A stretch of 64,000 bases of DNA from Hetaerina americana (taxonomy: Eukaryota; Arthropoda; Insecta; Odonata; Calopterygidae). Made by a program: the position numbers and the translations under genes. Positions 59,901 to 64,000 of this stretch are shown piece after piece. The stretch lies in the NCBI GenBank assembly GCA_022747635.1, contig JAKTNV010000010.1, positions 41,391,027 to 41,455,026 on the forward strand. Reading direction: 5' to 3'. The notes beneath the pieces are model-generated. The model saw nothing but the letters and a program-made list of their open reading frames with translations, made no database searches and was not told the origin of the DNA. How positions within the stretch are numbered: the stretch's first letter is position 1; each line of letters opens with the position of its first letter.

Positions 59901-62094
59901 GATATTAACATAATTTCATACGAATTGTCTACTTATTGGCTATAATTTCCTCATTCTATTTTTCTTTAATCCATTCCATATTCATTTCATCATTAATGAA
60001 TCTAGTAAAACCACAGTATTTTGATAAAAAACTATCAAGCTCAATGAACACATGCAAGAGTTATTGAGCACAATTTCCTCTCTGAATATCTTTGTTAGGT
60101 AAATGCAAGGTTTTATAATGCCTCGTTAAACTGAAGGTTAACTTTAACTTCAGTCAAAGACCAAAGCTCAGTTTTATGGCCACTCGTTAAGTTCAAAACC
60201 GAGCGTCAACAAAAAAGCTCAATAACTAACAAATGATGTTATCACGGTACAATGCTCACATTCACTGATGAGTAGTCTTAGTCTTTTATCAAATTCATTA
60301 TTTACTGAGGATAATATATAAAATGGTATCCGTAATCAACATTTAAAGATAACATTGTCATTAACTAAGAATAGGATTTGCATAGACCGGGTCTAAGAGA
60401 TGTTATATGTATATCTCTCGAACTCCCTGAACTCATATTTTGATCGAAAAATTAGATGACTCTTTAAACCCTTACGATGGCAAAATAAGCCTTGAGATCG
60501 ATCTAGTATACCCTAGACTAGACTACTTTCTCCTGTTTAATTTCCACACTTTTGCTGTCACACACTTGTTTGGGCGTTTGATTTTGTTTTCCTTTCCCAT
60601 ACTTTTTATCATTGCCCTTTTCCTACGCATTCTCTTCCTCCTTTTAGTTCTGCGCTACGCCTTAGCTGCTTGTCCATTCTTCATCAAATGCTAAGGCTCC
60701 TGAAAATCCCCCTGGGGCTAAGATGACGTCTGCCAATACTGAGTATTGGCCGAATAGAGTAGGTAAAATTCAAGGGATTATTAAGTATTACTCAGCGAAT
60801 ATACTGTGAGATGGAACTCATCCGCTTTAGACGTTAAAAATTATATTGCTTCCCGAAATGTCATGCGAATGAAAGCTTACTTGGGAACGTACGAGTGATC
60901 GGATGATACTGCGATGAAACCTGTTCTAAGTGGATGTTTCTATCTTATTAAGACCCAAATAGTGTGGTGTTTATTCCATTCAAGTTACTCCATCTGTTAT
61001 TTTTCAAATTCGGTTTCTCTCATTGAATAAAAAATGAAGTTAGATTTTCTGAAATATTTTTCAGCCGAAGTTGAACAAACTCTTTAACATTCGTTCTTTT
61101 ATAGACCAATGTTATATCGTCTCTCATCAAAAAATTCTAAAATATATTACAAAGATAATTCTCTAAATACATTTAATACAATAAAGGTTGCAATACTGTG
61201 CTAGATTATATACATACATATGGTAGGCATATCTCAACTTTTATAATCCATCTTGAAATACGTCTAAAACTATAATAATTAATTGCAGTACCTATAAAAA
61301 GAATTATTTTCTAACAATGAAAAAATTATCCTTTGGTTTGAGCCACTTCATATCTATCTGTATGATATGAAGAAAATTTTACCTATTGAATTCTCAATGG
61401 ATTTTTATCTGAGAAAATGTAAATTTTACATCATGTGACACAATTAAGCGCGCATAATTAATCACATCTAAAAAAAACACAACATCTTAGCAAAACAAGA
61501 TTTTGCAGTGCTAATCTCTTAATATGCTTTTTCTGATTTTCTACACAGTATTTCTGTCAGCTTAGTTATGTAATTAATTCTTATTATCTCACCCCGATTT
61601 TATGTAATTGTCCTCGAGATTCATCTCTATACACTTCCATTGCTACGAATTTTTTTCAACGTTTACTTGTTTCAAATACCTCCTCATCATAACAGCCATT
61701 TCATGTCCAACCATACTTTCCCCCTTTTTATTTTTCATTACCGCACATCCCACTACCTACTCAACCCGTATCTCTCCTTCTTTCCCCACTTCATATTTCC
61801 TTTTCTACACAAGTACCTGTTTATGCCCCTCAGCCTCTCCTCAATTTTATTTATATGATATACACTTATGACCACCAACACTTCTTGGCTCAGAAAATCT
61901 CTTGTATTTTTCCTGCCCCCTATAGTTTCCCCATTCTCCTTTTCTCCCTTACTTCACTTCAACCACCTCTTCGCCGCAAACCCTCATCGCTTCATGTTCC
62001 CCACGCCCAAAACCACCTCTTCTCATCCTCCCAGTTTTCTCAGAGCGAGAGCGCCCACTCTGCCTGACTGATGATGTCATTGTTGCAGGGGTGC
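59901..62094. other. presumed intronic sequence
   Basis: AT-rich, with a pyrimidine-rich segment at about 61610-62070. Overlapping Ser/Pro/Phe-rich frames there look compositional. No recognised feature. Confidence 0.35.
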
Positions 62095-62286
62095 TTACGA
62101 GACCACCTTGCCCGTAACCATAGCGTCCACCGACCCCGGGAACTCAATCCAGAAACTCAGCTGCAAACACTGAGAGTTCAAACACACCAAAAGTTCCCTC
62201 CATTCTTCCTCACTCCATACTCCTTTTATTATCCATTCCGTCTCTAAGCTCATCTCCATCTCGCTCTCTTCCTCCGCCTTTCGCAT
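62095..62286 (-). CDS. small open frame of unknown origin
   Basis: A 63-codon minus-strand frame opens with ATG shortly after an in-frame stop. It encodes an acidic N-terminus (MRKAEEESEMEMSLETEW), EWRELLVCLNSQCLQLSFWI and a C-terminal FPGSVDAMVTGKVVS before TAA. The composition is more protein-like than neighbouring frames, and its TAA overlaps a donor-like GTAAGC, so it could also be a truncated exon. No domain recognised; low confidence that it is expressed. Confidence 0.2.
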   Translation of the reverse strand: MRKAEEESEMEMSLETEWIIKGVWSEEEWRELLVCLNSQCLQLSFWIEFPGSVDAMVTGKVVS

Positions 62287-62542
62287 TTTACGTCCTCCAT
62301 CTCAGCATCTGCTTTGTAAATTTCCAACGAACACGCCCCAAAATGTGGCGACTGCCCGAAAACAAGGTTTTTGCTTTGTACACCGACTGTGGGGAGGTAC
62401 TTCTACGTTATTTCGTAAAGAAGCGCAATAGTAAGTAATTCAAATCTCGTGTATCTCCTGAAATAATTTAAAAGTCAATCTCGGGGGTGTCTTGCAAACT
62501 TAATTAGCCTAGCTTTTTTATACGTGTATTGATATCGACATA

Positions 62543-63459
62543 CAGGGTCGCACCCAAAAGTGGTGGGACTGATTTTCTCTGGCGCGAACGGATCGATGGA
62601 GGGGGGTCTGCCTGGCAGGGTAAGGTGGAGGGGGCTCTTAGCAACAGACCAACACCAACCTCAGTCACCTGCGGGCTGTCGTTGAGTGAGGATACCGTTT
62701 TCAGTGAAGCAAGTTTTTTGTCCGCGTCGAAAAACAAAATTAATCTGAATTTAGAGCAACGTTATTCCGTGAAGTTTTTTGCGAAACTCGGGAAGACGGC
62801 CACTGAGACCCTCGATATGATCAAGCAGGCTTATGGGGACACTGCCTTAAGCCGTTCCACAGTATTTGAGTGGCAGAAGTTTTTTAAAGAGGGTAGGGAG
62901 CTCGTTGAAGACGACCATCGCTCCGGACGGCCGTCGACGGCAAGAACCGACAAGAATGTGGACAGAGTGAGGACACTGCTGAACACATACCGACGCTTAA
63001 CTAGTGAAGAAATTGCAGACCAGTTGGGTCTGTCTGCATCCAACGTCCAACGCATTATTTCACAGGATTTGGCCATGCGCAAGGTGTGCGCCAAGATGGT
63101 GCCGAAAATTCTGAGTGTCGACCGACAGCTCCTGGCCAAATACGGCGTTGCCACGTTGCCGCATCCACCCTATTCTCCCGATCTGGCACCATCGGACTTC
63201 TTCTTCTTCCCCCTGATGAAAAGACAGCTCAAGGGACGACGTTTTGACTCGATAAAGGCCGTTCAAGAGGCTTCGACGAGGGTCATCAACGGCATCCCCA
63301 AAGAAAATTTCCAGCGGGCGTACGGGGAATGGGAGCAACGTTATACTAAGTGTGTAGCAGCTCTAGGAGCATACTTTGAAGATTATTAAGTCGATGTAAG
63401 TATATCGTCAATGAATTCTTGTAAAAAAATCAGTCCTACCATTTTTGGGTGCGACCGTG
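62543..63459 (+). mobile_element. internally deleted mariner element
   Basis: 917 bp between TA duplications (62541-62542 and 63460-63461). Terminal repeats are nearly identical: left CAGGGTCGCACCCAAAAGTG, right reverse complement CACGGTCGCACCCAAAAATG. The usual length is about 1.3 kb; roughly 0.4 kb is missing from the middle. The TIR sequence differs from that of the element at 35107, so this is a different mariner lineage. Confidence 0.93.
62693..63389 (+). pseudogene. mariner transposase with in-frame internal deletion
   Basis: An open frame, uninterrupted to the TAA at 63387-63389, encodes the N-terminal paired helix-turn-helix region (NLEQRYSVKFFAKLGKTATE, then RSTVFEWQKFFKEGRELVED, then GRPSTARTDKNVDRVRTLL and a second helix set ITSEEIADQLGLSASNVQRI-like). 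It continues with KVCAKMVPKILS and jumps at about 63130 directly to YGVATLPHPPYSPDLAPSDF and the C-terminal WEQRYTKCVAALGAYFEDY. The regions with the first two catalytic Asp (TGDE and HDNA boxes) are absent; the third region remains. No in-frame ATG precedes the Met at about 62818; the ancestral start near 62730 appears mutated. Catalysis is impossible, but DNA binding could be retained. Confidence 0.88.
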
Positions 63460-63461
63460 TA

Positions 63462-64000
63462 TGCATGTCCGAAGTTGTGTGAAATCACGGATGAGATGAT
63501 TAGAAAGCTAGATGAGAGGAAAATGTGGAAGAGTGTAAACACAGAGAAAGGCAGAAGGAAGCATAAAGAGTTAAATAATAAATTGAGACCGTCGACAAAT
63601 AAAGCAAAAGAAATATGGTGGAAAACGCAGTGCGAGGATATGGAAAGTTTGTAAAAGAATGGTGAATTGGTGCACTTTACAGCAAGGTTATATCGCTATC
63701 GGGAAGTAAGAAGGGAAGATCTGTGCTAAAAGTTAAAGATAAGGTGGGTAAGATAATAGTTGACATAGGAAAGATCCTAGAGAGATGGAAGGAATGCATA
63801 GAAGAACTGTATAAAAAAGAACTTAGACCAACAAAGTTAGACATGGAAAAGGAACATGATGTAGAGAGAGAAATAGCTTAGGTCCAGGCATACTCGAAGA
63901 TGAGATAGAAAGGGCATTAAGGGAGATGAAAAAAATAATGCCGTGGGGGTAGATAACATTCCTGCAGAACTACTAAGAGGTTTCGGAAAATGTGGAAGGA
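63462..64000 (+). mobile_element. non-LTR retrotransposon (family L), 5' RT part, runs off the edge
   Basis: The frame at about 63470-63650 reads ITDEMIRKLDERKMWKSVNT, then KELNNKLRPSTNKAKEIWWK and TQCEDMESL, matching the linker between endonuclease and RT in this family. Further on, shifted frames give VDIGKILERWKECIEELYKK and an AVGVDNIPAELLR-like segment at the edge (RT motif 0/1 with IPAE). It abuts the right end of the mariner, which therefore inserted into or beside it. Confidence 0.78.

Overview
The window looks like nuclear DNA of an arthropod, most likely an insect. The evidence is split genes with consensus GT/AG introns, AT-rich introns, long (TA)n tracts, mariner elements, Penelope-like elements, one dominant non-LTR retrotransposon family and several tRNA-derived SINE families. 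I see no operons, ribosome binding sites, CRISPR arrays, or rRNA or functional tRNA genes. The species cannot be named from sequence alone.

Left part (1-10.7 kb): an unexplained open reading frame at 461-801, a 78-bp-arm inverted repeat at 967-1182, two decayed Penelope-like elements lying tail to tail (3.3-7.05 kb), and a long decayed non-LTR element (7.1-9.9 kb) that carries a foldback SINE-like insertion.

Middle part (10.7-25.2 kb): the 3' end of a plus-strand gene for a multi-CUB-domain extracellular protein. Eleven exons join with consistent splice phase into about 610 codons ending at a stop at 25185-25187. The 5' end of the gene is not recognised. Its introns hold retrotransposon pieces, a SINE and a (TA)n tract.

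25-40 kb: a graveyard of repeats. It holds several copies of the same non-LTR family in both orientations, a SINE, a 158-bp insertion containing a perfect 102-bp palindrome, a third Penelope-like element with RT and GIY-YIG motifs, a fragment of a second non-LTR type, and a full-length but broken mariner.

40.1-42.9 kb: an abrupt GC-rich, CpG-rich block read as promoter and 5' leader of a second plus-strand gene. Its first coding exon (42805-42853) encodes a signal-peptide-like sequence and ends at a good donor. The rest of that gene must lie to the right, probably beyond the window, so 42.85-64 kb reads as its large first intron or intergenic DNA. That stretch contains SINEs of at least three families, a duplicated purine-rich segment, a broken LTR/DIRS-type reverse transcriptase with a 22-bp hairpin, antisense non-LTR copies, and an internally deleted mariner that keeps an open frame next to another non-LTR fragment at the right edge.

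No multi-gene functional system is visible. The most unusual structure is the foldback SINE-like family (7426-7653 and 29898-30055), in which inverted arms surround, or have lost, a tRNA-like core and 12-bp target duplications flank each copy.
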